From an uncultured Collinsella sp. (lineage in GTDB: Bacteria > Actinomycetota > Coriobacteriia > Coriobacteriales > Coriobacteriaceae), in contig CAAENB010000156.1 in the NCBI GenBank assembly GCA_900757235.1, positions 1-5,068 of the forward strand: a stretch of DNA of 5,068 bases, in the 5' to 3' direction. This document shows, one piece after another, positions 1 through 5,068 of this stretch. The stretch's first letter is position 1. Each line of letters begins with the position of its first letter. A model generated the notes under the pieces. It did no database searches and was not told the DNA's origin. It was given only the letters and a program-made list of their open reading frames with translations. The position numbers and the translations under genes are program-made.

Positions 1-921
1 AAGGCCTCTAAGATCGACACTGACAACGACGATATCCACCCGGTCAATACGACCGACAACGGCGCGGGCGCAATCGCGCAGGCCGAGAAATATGCCGTTC
101 ACCAGCTGCAGTACGACCGTGGCGACGGCAATGGCGAGGAGACGATTTCTGTCTACGGCATCTCGTCCGATTCGCGCTACTGGAAGGGCCTCAACATCGG
201 CGATGGCCGCGTCGTCTTTGGCGGCGGTCTGCTCGATAAGTTTGGCTGGAGCGAGGGCCAGAAGGTCACGCTCAGCGACAAGTACGAGGGTGAGCATTAT
301 TCCTTTGAGTACGCGGGCAAGGACTGTGCCTGGGGCTCCAAGTCGGACATGAACATCTATATGAGTATCGACGACTTTAACGAGCTGTTCGACAACGACG
401 CCGCCTACTTTAACGGCTATGTGAGCGACGAGAAGCTCGACCTCGACGCGCGCTACTTTGCCGGCGACACCACGCCCGACGACATGCGCGCCGTGGGTGA
501 CCAGTTCATCGGCATGATGAGCAAAATGATCGGCATGATGGTCGGGCTCGCGGTGTTTATCTTCCTGCTGTTTATGTACCTGCTGACCAAAGCGGTGATC
601 GACCACAGCGCCCGTTCGATCAGCTACATGAAAGTCTTTGGCTATCGCGATAGTGAGATCTCGCATCTGTACATCCGCTCGATCACGCTGTGCGTGGCGG
701 CGTCGCTCGTGCTGAGCCTGCCGGTCATTATTGGCTCGCTCACGGCCATCTTCCGCTCGATGCTGCTCGCCTACAACGGCAATATCGAGATCTACGTGCC
801 CGCTTGGTCCATGGCTGCATGCGTCGGCATTGGCTTTGCGACCTACCTGGTCGTGGCGCTGCTGCACACGCGCTCTATCAAGCGCGTCAGCCTAGCCGAG
901 GCCCTCAAGGTGCAAGAGTAG
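1..921 (+). CDS. FtsX-family ABC transporter permease, C-terminal part (5' end outside window)
   Basis: The frame is open from base 1 to the TAG at 919-921, giving 306 residues without a start, so this is the end of a larger protein. Residues 1 to about 165 look like the extracytoplasmic domain between membrane helices, with a beta-rich stretch near 48-105 (VYGISSDSRYWKGLNIGDGR, then GGGLLDKFGWSEGQKVTL) typical of permeases of the MacB/FtsX class. Three membrane segments follow at about 178-200, 225-251 and 268-289. The cytoplasmic loop after the first reads SISYMKVFGYRDSEISHLYI, the usual FtsX-domain coupling segment, and the tail RVSLAEALKVQE matches the family's 'aLr.e' ending. It should pair with an ATPase subunit, presumably encoded upstream, either to export a substrate or to do mechanical work across the membrane. 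The substrate cannot be told. The internal ATG at 349 is not a plausible start because the domain continues upstream of it. Confidence 0.9.
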   Translation, partial: KASKIDTDNDDIHPVNTTDNGAGAIAQAEKYAVHQLQYDRGDGNGEETISVYGISSDSRYWKGLNIGDGRVVFGGGLLDKFGWSEGQKVTLSDKYEGEHYSFEYAGKDCAWGSKSDMNIYMSIDDFNELFDNDAAYFNGYVSDEKLDLDARYFAGDTTPDDMRAVGDQFIGMMSKMIGMMVGLAVFIFLLFMYLLTKAVIDHSARSISYMKVFGYRDSEISHLYIRSITLCVAASLVLSLPVIIGSLTAIFRSMLLAYNGNIEIYVPAWSMAACVGIGFATYLVVALLHTRSIKRVSLAEALKVQE

Positions 922-1041
922 TCATCGGGGACGTTCTTAAATGACTGGTCATCGGGGACAGTCTTTGACGATTCGCCGGCTCGCTGGCCGGGCTGGCAAG
1001 GACTGTCCCTGGCGGTACTCATTTAAGTCTGTCCCCAATGA
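921..1041. repeat. ~120-bp imperfect palindromic intergenic repeat (REP/BIME-like)
   Basis: The left arm (from 922) and the reverse complement of the right arm (from 1041) share TCATyGGGGAC, CTTAAATGA and GGGACAGTC blocks in the same order. They meet near 981-986 at a GCCGGC/GGCCGGGC core. Small mismatches and a one-base bulge interrupt the pairing. The left arm also holds a 12-bp direct repeat, GTCATCGGGGAC, at 921-932 and 948-959. The element begins at the last base of the permease stop codon and has no T tract after it, so it is not a classic intrinsic terminator. It could still form a strong hairpin at the 3' end of the permease mRNA. I recall similar GGGGACAG...TTAAATGA palindromes as dispersed elements in some bacterial genomes, often linked to REP-associated tyrosine transposases. 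No transposase is present here. Confidence 0.72.
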
Positions 1042-1065
1042 GTGCCTAACGACTCGGTGTTGCGC

Positions 1066-1096
1066 TTGACTTCGACCCTACTTCAACGGGTACCAT
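1066..1096 (+). promoter_or_regulatory. Promoter of the DUF362 gene with 19-bp spacer and MerR-type dyad
   Basis: The -35 is TTGACT (1066-1071) and the -10 is TACCAT (1091-1096), separated by 19 bp, two more than optimal. Within the spacer region lies an imperfect dyad, TTGA (1066-1069) to TCAA (1083-1086). An over-long spacer spanned by such a dyad is the hallmark of promoters activated by MerR-family regulators, which twist the DNA to bring both hexamers into register. Transcription would begin near 1103, leaving a leader of about 37 bases with GAGGGG at 1126-1131. No MerR-type gene is in the window, so the regulator is unknown. An ordinary weak promoter is the alternative. Confidence 0.5.
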
Positions 1097-1139
1097 CCTC
1101 TTATGTCTGTAACGCCATATAGACCGAGGGGATAGATAT

Positions 1140-2345
1140 ATGACCGCAACTGCACCCGCAGCACCCGCTAAGGTGTACTTCACCAACCTGCGCACTCATG
1201 CTCGCGAGAGCCAGCTCGACAAACTCAAGCGCCTCATTCGCCGCGCCGGTATCGAGCAGATCGACTTTGAGAACAAGTTCGTCGCCATCAAGATTCACTT
1301 TGGCGAGCTGGGCAATCTGAGCTTTTTGCGCCCCAACTACGCCCGCGCCGTCGCGGATGTCGTCAAGGAGCTGGGCGGCAAGCCCTTCCTCACCGACTGC
1401 AACACGCTCTATGTCGGTAGCCGCAAAAACGCGCTCGAGCACATCGATACCGCCTACCAGAACGGCTTTACCCCGTATGCCACGGGCTGCCAGATCATCA
1501 TCGCAGACGGCCTCAAGGGCACCGACGAGGCACTCGTTCCGGTCGAGGGCGGCGAGTACGTGCGCGAGGCAAAGATCGGCCAGGCACTCATGGATGCCGA
1601 CATCGTGATCAGCCTTACGCACTTTAAGGGTCATGAGCAGGCGGGCTTTGGCGGCGCCATGAAGAACCTGGGCATGGGAGGCGGCAGCCGTGCCGGCAAG
1701 ATGGAGCAGCATGCCGCCGGCAAGCCGAGCGTCGATACTACCAACTGCGTAGGTTGCCGTGCCTGCGAGAAGATTTGCGCGCACAGCGCCATCACGTTTG
1801 ACGGTACGCGTGAGCGCGAGCTTGCCAACGGCAGCACCCGCACGGTTCACGTGGCTACCATCGACCACGATCGCTGCGTGGGCTGCGGACGCTGCATTGC
1901 GGCGTGCAACCAGGACTGCATCAAGCCCGACTATGACGCCGCGGCCGACGTACTCAACTACAAGATCGCCGAGTATACGAAGGCCGTTGTCCAGGATCGC
2001 CCCAGCTTCCATATCTCGCTCGCCATGGACATCAGCCCCAACTGCGACTGCCATCCCGAGAATGACACGCCCATCGTCAACGACATCGGCATGTTCGCGA
2101 GCTTCGACCCGGTCGCCATCGACCAGGCCTGCGCCGATGCCGTCATGGCATCCGAGCCGCTGCCTAACACCGAGCTTACCGACAGCGCGGCCAAGATGGA
2201 GCATAACCACGAGCATTTGGAGGGCGAGCAGGCGCGCGACCCCTTCTGCATCACGCATCCCGACACCGACTGGCGCGCGTGCATCGCGCATGCCGAGAAG
2301 ATCGGCCTGGGCACGAGCAAGTACGAGCTCATCGAGGTCAAGTAG
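1140..2345 (+). CDS. DUF362 domain-containing protein with two [4Fe-4S] ferredoxin motifs
   Basis: The protein has 401 residues. The start ATG at 1140 follows GAGGGG (1126-1131) with 8 bases of spacing. After a short Ala-rich leader, KVYFTNLRT opens the DUF362 domain. Its signature regions are KFVAIKIHFGELGNLSFLRP (46-65), TDCNTLYVGSRKNALEH (85-101) and THFKGHEQAGFGGAMKNLGM (160-179). A bacterial-ferredoxin-type module is inserted at about 199-262: CxxCxxCxxxC with Cys203, 206, 209 and 213, then Cys246, 249, 252 and 256, each set able to ligate a cubane cluster. The C-terminal part carries CDCH (302-305) and HNHEH (355-359), possible further metal ligands. There is no signal peptide, so it is probably cytoplasmic. 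Close relatives are widespread in anaerobes, but I know of no established reaction. An electron-transfer or redox-enzyme role is inferred from the clusters alone. It appears monocistronic, with its own promoter and terminator. Confidence 0.93.
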   Translation: MTATAPAAPAKVYFTNLRTHARESQLDKLKRLIRRAGIEQIDFENKFVAIKIHFGELGNLSFLRPNYARAVADVVKELGGKPFLTDCNTLYVGSRKNALEHIDTAYQNGFTPYATGCQIIIADGLKGTDEALVPVEGGEYVREAKIGQALMDADIVISLTHFKGHEQAGFGGAMKNLGMGGGSRAGKMEQHAAGKPSVDTTNCVGCRACEKICAHSAITFDGTRERELANGSTRTVHVATIDHDRCVGCGRCIAACNQDCIKPDYDAAADVLNYKIAEYTKAVVQDRPSFHISLAMDISPNCDCHPENDTPIVNDIGMFASFDPVAIDQACADAVMASEPLPNTELTDSAAKMEHNHEHLEGEQARDPFCITHPDTDWRACIAHAEKIGLGTSKYELIEVK

Positions 2346-2392
2346 CACCTAGCTATTGGACAAAACAAGCGCCTTTGTAGCGTTAGTTGAGC

Positions 2393-2431
2393 AAAAGCCG
2401 CCCGCGAGCACAAAGCTCGCGGGCGGCTTTT
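2393..2431. terminator. Bidirectional intrinsic terminator between convergent genes
   Basis: A perfect 17-bp inverted repeat: AAAAGCCGCCCGCGAGC (2393-2409), loop ACAAA (2410-2414), GCTCGCGGGCGGCTTTT (2415-2431). The GC-rich stem ends in T4 on the + strand and, by symmetry, T4 on the - strand. It can therefore stop transcription from the DUF362 gene (ends 2345) and from the convergent hydrolase gene (ends 2478). Confidence 0.93.
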
Positions 2432-2477
2432 CGGAAGTGCTAGGGCGTCAGATAGATCAGTAAACCGTACTATTTGC

Positions 2478-3443
2478 CTAAAAATTCTCGTCGAGGAAGT
2501 CGTCGACCGTATTCCAGTAGAGCTCGGGGTCAACTTGCGCACTCTTGGCGTGGGTGGCGCCATGGATGGTGAGTTTTTGCTTGACCTTGCTGGCGCACGC
2601 GTCGTAGTTTTGGTCGAGCATACTGTACGGCACAAAGGTATCTTGATCGCCATGGATAAAGAGCATGGGGACCGTCGCGTGTTTAAGCTGCTCCACGCTG
2701 CTCGCCTTATGAAAGTCGTAGCCCGCGCGCACCCTGCACACCAGGTTCGCCACATCGAGCAAGGGGAAGCTGGGCAGGCCGAACACGTCCTTGAGCTGTA
2801 GGGAAAACTCGTCCCAAACACTCGTATAACCACAGTCCTCGATAATGCATTTCACGTTTGCGGGCAGAGATTCCCCCGCGACGTTCATAGCGGTTGCCGC
2901 ACCCATCGACTCACCAAAGACCAGGATGCGCGCCTCGGGGTCAGCCTGAACGATTTGCTCGATCCATGCGACGATGTCGAGGCGCTCGGGCCAGCCCATG
3001 CCGATATAGTCGCCGCCGGAGCGCTCGTGGGCGCGGGCGGCGGGTGCGAGTACGTTCATGCCGCGGTCGTGGAAGCGCTTGACGTATCGGGCCATACCGA
3101 TGGGCTCGTCGGTGTATCCGTGCAGGCAGATAGCGTAATCGTGCGTGCTCTCCGGGGCGGCAAAATACCAAGCGGCAAGCTCGGTCCCGTCGTCTGCGGT
3201 GAGGCTGCTGCTCTTGCGGTTTTCCTTAAACCATGCCCGCGCCTCGGTGTCCTCGGCATCCGGCTGTTCACCTTCTTTGTCGTTCTTGCTATCCTGCATC
3301 ATCTTCATGGTGTACGGCGCTTGGGGGTTCAGGGCAAAGTCAAACAAAAAGTTGCCGGCAAATCCAAGCAGCGCGACGACGAGCACCAACGCAACAACGC
3401 CGGCTATCTTGAGCTTCCGATGGGGGTGTGCGCTTTGAGGCAT
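2478..3443 (-). CDS. Membrane-anchored alpha/beta hydrolase (YqkD-like serine esterase/peptidase family)
   Basis: The protein has 321 residues. The ATG at 3443-3441 follows a strong AAGGAGA (3457-3451) with 7 bases between them. A basic N-terminus (HRKLK) precedes one hydrophobic segment at about 13-34 and there is no clear cleavage site. It is therefore probably a signal anchor with the catalytic domain outside the membrane. Residues 40-75 form an acidic linker. The alpha/beta-hydrolase fold then shows the oxyanion-hole HGY (108-110), the nucleophile elbow GESMG with Ser179, the acid HGDQDTFVP with Asp268 (Asp266 is the alternative), and the catalytic His298 in GATHAKS. IGMGWPERLDIVAWI (147-161) is typical of the YqkD-type group. 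In place of the common RGHGxSxG it has RAHERSGG (137-144). The substrate is unknown; an ester or acyl group is most likely. The gene has its own promoter flanked by two operator-like repeats and ends at a shared terminator. Confidence 0.92.
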   Translation of the reverse strand: MPQSAHPHRKLKIAGVVALVLVVALLGFAGNFLFDFALNPQAPYTMKMMQDSKNDKEGEQPDAEDTEARAWFKENRKSSSLTADDGTELAAWYFAAPESTHDYAICLHGYTDEPIGMARYVKRFHDRGMNVLAPAARAHERSGGDYIGMGWPERLDIVAWIEQIVQADPEARILVFGESMGAATAMNVAGESLPANVKCIIEDCGYTSVWDEFSLQLKDVFGLPSFPLLDVANLVCRVRAGYDFHKASSVEQLKHATVPMLFIHGDQDTFVPYSMLDQNYDACASKVKQKLTIHGATHAKSAQVDPELYWNTVDDFLDENF

Positions 3444-3463
3444 TTACGGTTCTCCTTATAGAT

Positions 3464-3477
3464 GTTAATACATCAAC
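3464..3477. promoter_or_regulatory. Operator-like palindrome, copy 1 (GTTAATACATCAAC)
   Basis: It matches copy 2 (3509-3522) at 11 of 14 positions in the same orientation, consensus GTTRATRCRTCAAC, and its ends are inverted (GTT/AAC). A broader symmetry ATGTT-N8-AACAT covers 3462-3479. It lies between the predicted transcription start and the Shine-Dalgarno of the hydrolase gene, where a bound repressor would block elongation or initiation. Confidence 0.5.
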
Positions 3478-3492
3478 ATTTAAAACAAGCGC

Positions 3493-3521
3493 ATTATGGA
3501 TGTTCGCCGTTGATGCGTCAA
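3493..3521 (-). promoter_or_regulatory. Sigma-70-type promoter of the alpha/beta hydrolase gene
   Basis: On the - strand, TTGACG (3521-3516) serves as -35 and CATAAT (3498-3493) as -10, with an optimal 17-bp spacer. Transcription would begin near 3486, giving a leader of about 43 bases before the ATG at 3443. The -35 lies inside operator-like copy 2, and copy 1 sits just downstream of the start point, so repression by one DNA-binding protein at both sites is plausible. Confidence 0.65.
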
Positions 3522-3522
3522 C
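3509..3522. promoter_or_regulatory. Operator-like palindrome, copy 2 (GTTGATGCGTCAAC)
   Basis: A clean inverted repeat GTTGA-N4-TCAAC. It is the better of two copies whose centres are exactly 45 bp apart. It contains the -35 hexamer of the hydrolase promoter. The site length and symmetry fit a dimeric helix-turn-helix repressor such as TetR, LacI or GntR type, but the regulator is not encoded in the window. Confidence 0.55.
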
Positions 3523-3551
3523 AAGCAAAGAATGGGTAAACAAAGGGACAC

Positions 3552-3575
3552 GTATGGTGCAAATTTCGCACGTAC
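3552..3575. promoter_or_regulatory. Dyad GTA..GTGC-N7-GCAC.TAC upstream of the hemolysin III gene
   Basis: GTGC (3557-3560) is inverted as GCAC (3568-3571), with outer GTA (3552-3554) and TAC (3573-3575) arms offset by one base. It overlaps the weak -35 region of the downstream gene, as expected of an operator. It is unrelated in sequence to the GTTRATRCRTCAAC pair. Short dyads arise by chance, so this is tentative. Confidence 0.35.
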
Positions 3576-3594
3576 CCAGACGCTTTGATATAGT
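3565..3594 (+). promoter_or_regulatory. Extended -10 promoter of the hemolysin III/TrhA gene
   Basis: TATAGT (3589-3594) is preceded by TG at 3586-3587, giving an extended -10 (TGnTATAGT). The best -35 is TTCGCA (3565-3570) with an 18-bp spacer; it is poor, which the extended -10 can offset. Transcription would begin near 3601, leaving a short leader that contains GGAGG at 3614-3618. Confidence 0.6.
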
Positions 3595-3613
3595 GTTGAG
3601 AACTCTTTACATT

Positions 3614-3618
3614 GGAGG
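3614..3618 (+). promoter_or_regulatory. Ribosome binding site deciding the hemolysin III start
   Basis: GGAGG lies 11 bases before the ATG at 3630. The in-frame TTG at 3612 overlaps this site and has no Shine-Dalgarno of its own, so ATG 3630 is the better start even though the longer frame is open. Confidence 0.75.
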
Positions 3619-3629
3619 ATGTAACCGGC

Positions 3630-4313
3630 ATGTCCGATTCGAGCGACAGTTCTAAGCCGCGACCCAAGACCGCGGCCGTTCCACACTACACGGTGGGCGA
3701 GGAGATCATGAACTCCGTCACCCATGGTGTCGGCTGCCTGCTGGGTATCGCGGGCCTGGTGCTCCTGATCGTATTCGCTGCCCTGCGCGGCGGAGGCCCG
3801 GCCCACATGGCCGCGGCGATTGTCTATGGCGTCAGTATCATCCTCGAATACTTGGCCTCCACGCTCTATCACGCGATTCAGCCCGCGCGCGCCAAGCGCG
3901 TGTTTCGCATCATTGACCACAGCTGCATCTACCTGCTCATAGCCGGCAGCTATACGCCGTTTTGCCTCATCACGCTCGCAAACGACGGCGGCCCTATGCT
4001 GTTCTTTGCCGTGTGGGCCATCGCCATTATCGGCATTGCCCTCGAGTGCTTTATGCGCGAGCGTCAACCGCACTGGGTAAGTGGCCTGGTCTATCTGCTG
4101 ATGGGCTGGCTCGTCGTCTTTAAGCTGCCCGAGCTCGTGTCGCTGCTCAACCCCGTGGCGCTTGCCCTGCTCGCTGTCGGCGGCGTGTGCTACACCGTGG
4201 GCGTGCCGTTCTACATCGCCAAAAACGTGCGCTATCTGCACAGTGTTTTCCACTTGTGGGTGCTCGCCGGCAGCATCTTCCAGTTCATGGCGGTGATTCT
4301 CTTCGTAATCTAG
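3630..4313 (+). CDS. trhA: Hemolysin III family / PAQR-type membrane homeostasis protein TrhA
   Basis: The protein has 227 residues from ATG 3630, the family's usual size, and is almost entirely hydrophobic after residue 30, consistent with seven membrane helices. Family landmarks appear in order: EEIMNSVTHGVG (24-35), EYLASTLYHA (73-82), DHSCIYLLIAGSYTPF (96-111) and LHSVFHLWVLAGS (203-215). By analogy with adiponectin receptors, His81, His204 and His208 should bind zinc, with Asp96 nearby, all set within the membrane. The family is tied to membrane lipid/energy homeostasis in bacteria. The 'hemolysin' label comes from an early Bacillus cereus member and does not imply a toxin here. Near the end, Gln218 (GSIFQFMAV) stands where I would expect a conserved His, a position outside the zinc triad. 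The gene has its own extended -10 promoter, is divergent from the hydrolase, and is followed after 114 bases by the CNNM-type gene on the same strand. Confidence 0.93.
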   Translation: MSDSSDSSKPRPKTAAVPHYTVGEEIMNSVTHGVGCLLGIAGLVLLIVFAALRGGGPAHMAAAIVYGVSIILEYLASTLYHAIQPARAKRVFRIIDHSCIYLLIAGSYTPFCLITLANDGGPMLFFAVWAIAIIGIALECFMRERQPHWVSGLVYLLMGWLVVFKLPELVSLLNPVALALLAVGGVCYTVGVPFYIAKNVRYLHSVFHLWVLAGSIFQFMAVILFVI

Positions 4314-4323
4314 CGATCGCGTC

Positions 4324-4360
4324 TGTGCCCGCGGACCTATCCAAGCGGCCGCCGGGCGCA
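4324..4360 (+). other. Imperfect GC hairpin after the TrhA gene, without T tract
   Basis: TGTGCCCG-CGG (4324-4334) can pair with CCGCCGGGCGCA (4349-4360), with one bulge and one G-U pair, around a loop of about 14 bases. No T run follows, so at best it is a weak or factor-dependent terminator. Read-through into the downstream transporter gene is likely. I see no convincing separate promoter in 4314-4427. Confidence 0.3.
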
Positions 4361-4407
4361 ACTGCCCTATCCGTCACCTACGCTTACTACCCAACGTCCC
4401 GAATCTT

Positions 4408-4412
4408 GGAGG
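4408..4412 (+). promoter_or_regulatory. Distant Shine-Dalgarno before the CNNM-type gene
   Basis: GGAGG lies 15 bases before the ATG at 4428, longer than usual. There is no in-frame start codon between them, and the frame upstream of 4428 offers no alternative that would place the site better. A weak GAGAA at 4416-4420 has better spacing. The protein alignment to the DUF21 N-terminus supports ATG 4428. Confidence 0.5.
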
Positions 4413-4427
4413 TTCGAGAAACTCCCG

Positions 4428-5068
4428 ATGGACATAACCATCTCCCTTATCACCACCCTCGTTTTGACCCTCATCAACGGCTACTTCTCTATGTCCGAGA
4501 TGGCTCTCACCACGGCTAAGCGCGCCGTGTTGGAGCACGATGCCGAGGAGGGCGATAAACGCGCCGAGCGCGCCGTCCAGCTCGCCGCCGATTCCGACCA
4601 GCTGCTCGCCACCATCCAGGTCGCCATCACGCTCGTGGGCTTTGCCTCGTCCGCCGTCGCCTCGACGAGCCTGTCCGACCCGCTCGCCACGTGGCTCATG
4701 AGCTTTGGCATCGCGCCGCTCTCCGCCATCGCGCGCGGCCTGGCGCCGGTCATCATCACCGTCGCGGTCGCCTTTGTGTCCATCGTGATCGGCGAGCTCG
4801 TGCCCAAGCGCATCGGCCTCGCTAACGCCGAGGGCGTATCCAAGCAGGTTGTGGGACCGCTCTCCGTGTTCCAAAAGATCGCCCGCCCGCTCGTGTGGCT
4901 GACCGGCGCCTGCTCCGACGGCCTGGCCCGCATCCTGCGCATCAAGAGCGCCGACGACCGCCAGAACGTCTCGGAGGAAGAGATCAAGTACATGGTCTCG
5001 GAGCAGGACGACCTGCTCGACGAGGAAAAGCGCATGATCCACGAGATCTTTGACCTGGGCGACACCGT
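4428..5068 (+). CDS. CNNM/CorC-type transporter, DUF21 domain protein (3' end outside window)
   Basis: The first 213 residues of a 'hemolysin family' transporter; the frame is still open at the window end. The first helix, ISLITTLVLTLINGYFSMSE (5-24), carries the conserved N..FSxSE motif (Asn17, Ser21, Glu24) that lines the ion site of CNNM/CorC proteins. Further helices lie at about 59-80 and 101-123, ending in IGELVPKRIGLANAE (121-135), the hallmark of the DUF21 membrane domain. The segment after 180, VSEEEIKYMVSEQ and EEKRMIHEIFDLGDT, is the acidic linker that leads into the paired CBS domains, which are outside the window, as is any C-terminal CorC_HlyC domain. Characterised relatives export Mg2+ (with Na+ exchange in some) and sense ATP-Mg through the CBS pair. 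It is probably co-transcribed, at least partly, with the TrhA gene 114 bases upstream. Confidence 0.92.
   Translation, partial: MDITISLITTLVLTLINGYFSMSEMALTTAKRAVLEHDAEEGDKRAERAVQLAADSDQLLATIQVAITLVGFASSAVASTSLSDPLATWLMSFGIAPLSAIARGLAPVIITVAVAFVSIVIGELVPKRIGLANAEGVSKQVVGPLSVFQKIARPLVWLTGACSDGLARILRIKSADDRQNVSEEEIKYMVSEQDDLLDEEKRMIHEIFDLGDT

Noticed and set aside
349..351. ATG at 349 as the start of a short membrane protein.
   Set aside because: The same frame is open back to base 1 and upstream residues belong to the permease's extracytoplasmic domain; no Shine-Dalgarno precedes it.
921..1041. Intrinsic terminator of the permease gene.
   Set aside because: The foldback is far longer than a terminator and has no T tract; the repeat-element reading explains the ordered blocks and internal direct repeat better, though it may still affect transcription.
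1097..1139. Riboswitch or structured leader before the DUF362 gene.
   Set aside because: The leader is only about 37-43 bases and shows no stem long enough for a known riboswitch class.
1101..2348. A 415-codon open frame on the - strand opposite the DUF362 gene.
   Set aside because: It mirrors the codon structure of a clear gene in high-GC DNA, has a Val/Ala/Leu/Asp-biased composition with no recognisable domain, and overlaps the other gene completely.
3612..3614. TTG at 3612 as the start of the TrhA protein.
   Set aside because: It overlaps the GGAGG that serves the ATG at 3630, and has no ribosome binding site of its own.
3480..4361. A 293-codon open frame on the - strand opposite the TrhA gene.
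   Set aside because: Rich in His, Gln, Asp and Glu as expected from the complement of membrane-protein codons; no domain and fully antisense to a recognised gene.
4374..5065. Two long overlapping - strand frames opposite the CNNM-type gene.
   Set aside because: The + strand frame from 4428 encodes an unmistakable DUF21 domain; the opposing frames are low-complexity shadows.

Overview
The window is high-GC bacterial DNA with C/G-ending codons and Shine-Dalgarno-led genes. Gene content and intergenic style resemble a gut anaerobe of the Coriobacteriia, possibly Collinsella. That placement rests on codon style, the dicluster-ferredoxin DUF362 protein typical of strict anaerobes, and a 'GGGGACAG...TTAAATGA' palindromic repeat I associate with this group. 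It is an inference; no rRNA or marker gene is present.

Layout: (1) 1-921, + strand, the C-terminal 306 residues of an FtsX-type ABC transporter permease whose start lies outside the window. (2) 921-1041, a ~120-bp imperfect palindrome (REP/BIME-like). (3) 1066-1096, a promoter with a 19-bp spacer over a TTGA...TCAA dyad, resembling MerR-family targets, driving (4) 1140-2345, a DUF362 protein with two [4Fe-4S] motifs. (5) 2393-2431, a perfect 17-bp-stem terminator with A and T tracts on opposite sides, serving this gene and the convergent one. (6) 2478-3443, - strand, a membrane-anchored alpha/beta hydrolase. (7) 3444-3629, a divergent control region with two copies of GTTRATRCRTCAAC bracketing the hydrolase promoter, plus a separate dyad at the next gene's promoter. 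(8) 3630-4313, + strand, a hemolysin III/TrhA (PAQR) membrane protein. (9) 4428-5068, + strand, the N-terminal 213 residues of a CNNM/CorC-type DUF21 transporter, cut by the window end.

The genes do not form one pathway. Most are envelope functions (permease, anchored hydrolase, TrhA, CNNM) plus one redox protein. The last two are both traditionally called 'hemolysins', but the families point to membrane homeostasis and divalent-cation transport. All gene-free stretches are under 300 bases. I see no tRNA, rRNA, CRISPR array, transposase or prophage gene, and no convincing new multi-gene system. The most interesting content is the regulatory DNA: the long palindrome, the MerR-like promoter and the paired operators.
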